From an uncultured Sphingobium sp. (GTDB lineage: Bacteria; Pseudomonadota; Alphaproteobacteria; Sphingomonadales; Sphingomonadaceae): a stretch of DNA of 5,332 nucleotides. The stretch spans positions 1 through 5,332 of the forward strand of contig CAJYHD010000093.1 of the NCBI GenBank assembly GCA_913773715.1, given 5' to 3'. Positions 4,840-5,332 of the stretch are shown piece after piece. The translations under genes and the position numbers were made by a program. How positions within the stretch are numbered: position 1 is the first letter of the stretch; every line of letters starts with the position of its first letter. The notes under the pieces are model-generated. The model was not told where the DNA came from. It saw nothing but the letters and a program-made list of their open reading frames with translations, and made no database searches.

Positions 4840-5332
4840 ATGGACATACCAGACATGCCCGACCACTCGTCGTCCCCTGTATTGCAGCCCGTTAAGATCG
4901 GCGACCTTTCGCTGCGCAACCGTATCGTCATGGCGCCGCTCACCCGCAGCCGATCCGACGACGACGGCATTCCTCCCGCCTTCGCCGCCGACTATTACGG
5001 GCAGCGCGCCGGGGCTGGGCTCATCATCAGTGAGGCGACGAACATCTCGCCGCAGGCGATCGGCTACGCGCTGACGCCGGGTATCTGGAACGACCGGCAG
5101 GTCGAGGCATGGCGGCCGATCGTTCAGGCCGTGCACGATCGCGGCGGCCTGATCTTCCTCCAGCTCTGGCATACCGGCCGCATCTCGCATCCCGACTTGC
5201 AGGGCGGCGAACTGCCTGTGGCTCCTTCGGCTATCAAGCCGGTAGGGCAGGCGTTCACCAAGGACGGGATGAAGGACCACGTCACTCCGCGCGCGCTCGA
5301 GACGGACGAGATCCCCGCGATCGTCGAGGATT
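4840..5332 (+). CDS. Old Yellow Enzyme family flavin reductase (NemA-like), 3' partial
   Basis: The frame is open from ATG 4840 to the window end, giving 164 residues of an expected 360 or so. The N-terminal half of the FMN-binding TIM barrel is clear: LQPVKIGDLSLRNRIVMAPL with Thr35 in the conserved flavin-contacting position, then FAADYYGQRAGAGLIISEAT, and LQLWHTGRISHP at residues 107-118, characteristic of the NemA/PETN-reductase group. These cytoplasmic enzymes use NADPH to reduce electrophilic alkenes, nitrate esters and similar compounds. The active-site His-x-x-His/Asn pair would lie beyond the window. ATG 4855 is an alternative start five codons later; neither ATG has a clear ribosome site. 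An in-frame TAG at 4816-4818 rules out a longer product. A palindromic site about 60 bases upstream may regulate it. Confidence 0.92.
   Translation, partial: MDIPDMPDHSSSPVLQPVKIGDLSLRNRIVMAPLTRSRSDDDGIPPAFAADYYGQRAGAGLIISEATNISPQAIGYALTPGIWNDRQVEAWRPIVQAVHDRGGLIFLQLWHTGRISHPDLQGGELPVAPSAIKPVGQAFTKDGMKDHVTPRALETDEIPAIVED

Noticed and set aside
4691..5074. Plus-strand open frame overlapping the start of the Old Yellow Enzyme gene
   Set aside because: It is Arg/Ser-rich and in a different frame from the clear flavin-reductase sequence.
1..5332. CRISPR arrays, tRNA or rRNA genes, riboswitches, long direct repeats
   Set aside because: I found no regularly spaced repeats, no cloverleaf-like sequence and no conserved RNA motif on either strand by eye.

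Overview
The window comes from a GC-rich bacterium, most likely an alphaproteobacterium of the Sphingomonadales type. The clues are strong G/C bias at third codon positions, TGA at every genuine gene end that can be seen, and a set of oxidoreductase and small-enzyme families common there. The taxonomic call is inference; there is no rRNA or other marker gene. It looks like an accessory region: an insertion-sequence end, one compact cassette of small metabolic genes, and several broken genes beside intact ones.

Left end (1-1092): the start of a leftward transposase and the probable end of an IS5-family element at a CTAG site near 99. A poorly coding stretch follows, with pieces of an unrecognised protein in two frames (241-459). 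Next is a TMEM175-type potassium channel gene whose conserved N-terminus has no normal start codon. Centre (1220-4087), all on the plus strand and tightly packed: a small secreted protein, a carboxymuconolactone decarboxylase (CMD/AhpD-like) protein, a cupin with an in-frame amber stop, an SDR dehydrogenase, and a small membrane protein with two compensating frameshifts. The CMD/cupin and cupin/SDR junctions are both 8-bp ATGGNTGA overlaps, each with a good ribosome binding site, so these genes are probably one translationally coupled operon. The products suggest oxidation and reduction of small organic or xenobiotic compounds; the substrate cannot be read from sequence.

Right end (4098-5332): on the minus strand, one reading frame joins the front half of a DUF1993-like gene to the C-terminal part of a zinc-type (MDR) alcohol/quinone oxidoreductase. 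It carries four amber codons and one frameshift near its start. After an intergenic region with a perfect 12-bp palindrome inside a wider inverted repeat, an Old Yellow Enzyme (NemA-like) gene starts and runs off the window.

I see no convincing new defence, mobile or RNA system. The most unusual pattern is that all five in-frame premature stops in the cupin and in the fused minus-strand remnant are TAG, while all seven gene ends are TGA. Ordinary CAG-to-TAG decay explains this most simply, but amber recoding or suppression is a testable alternative.
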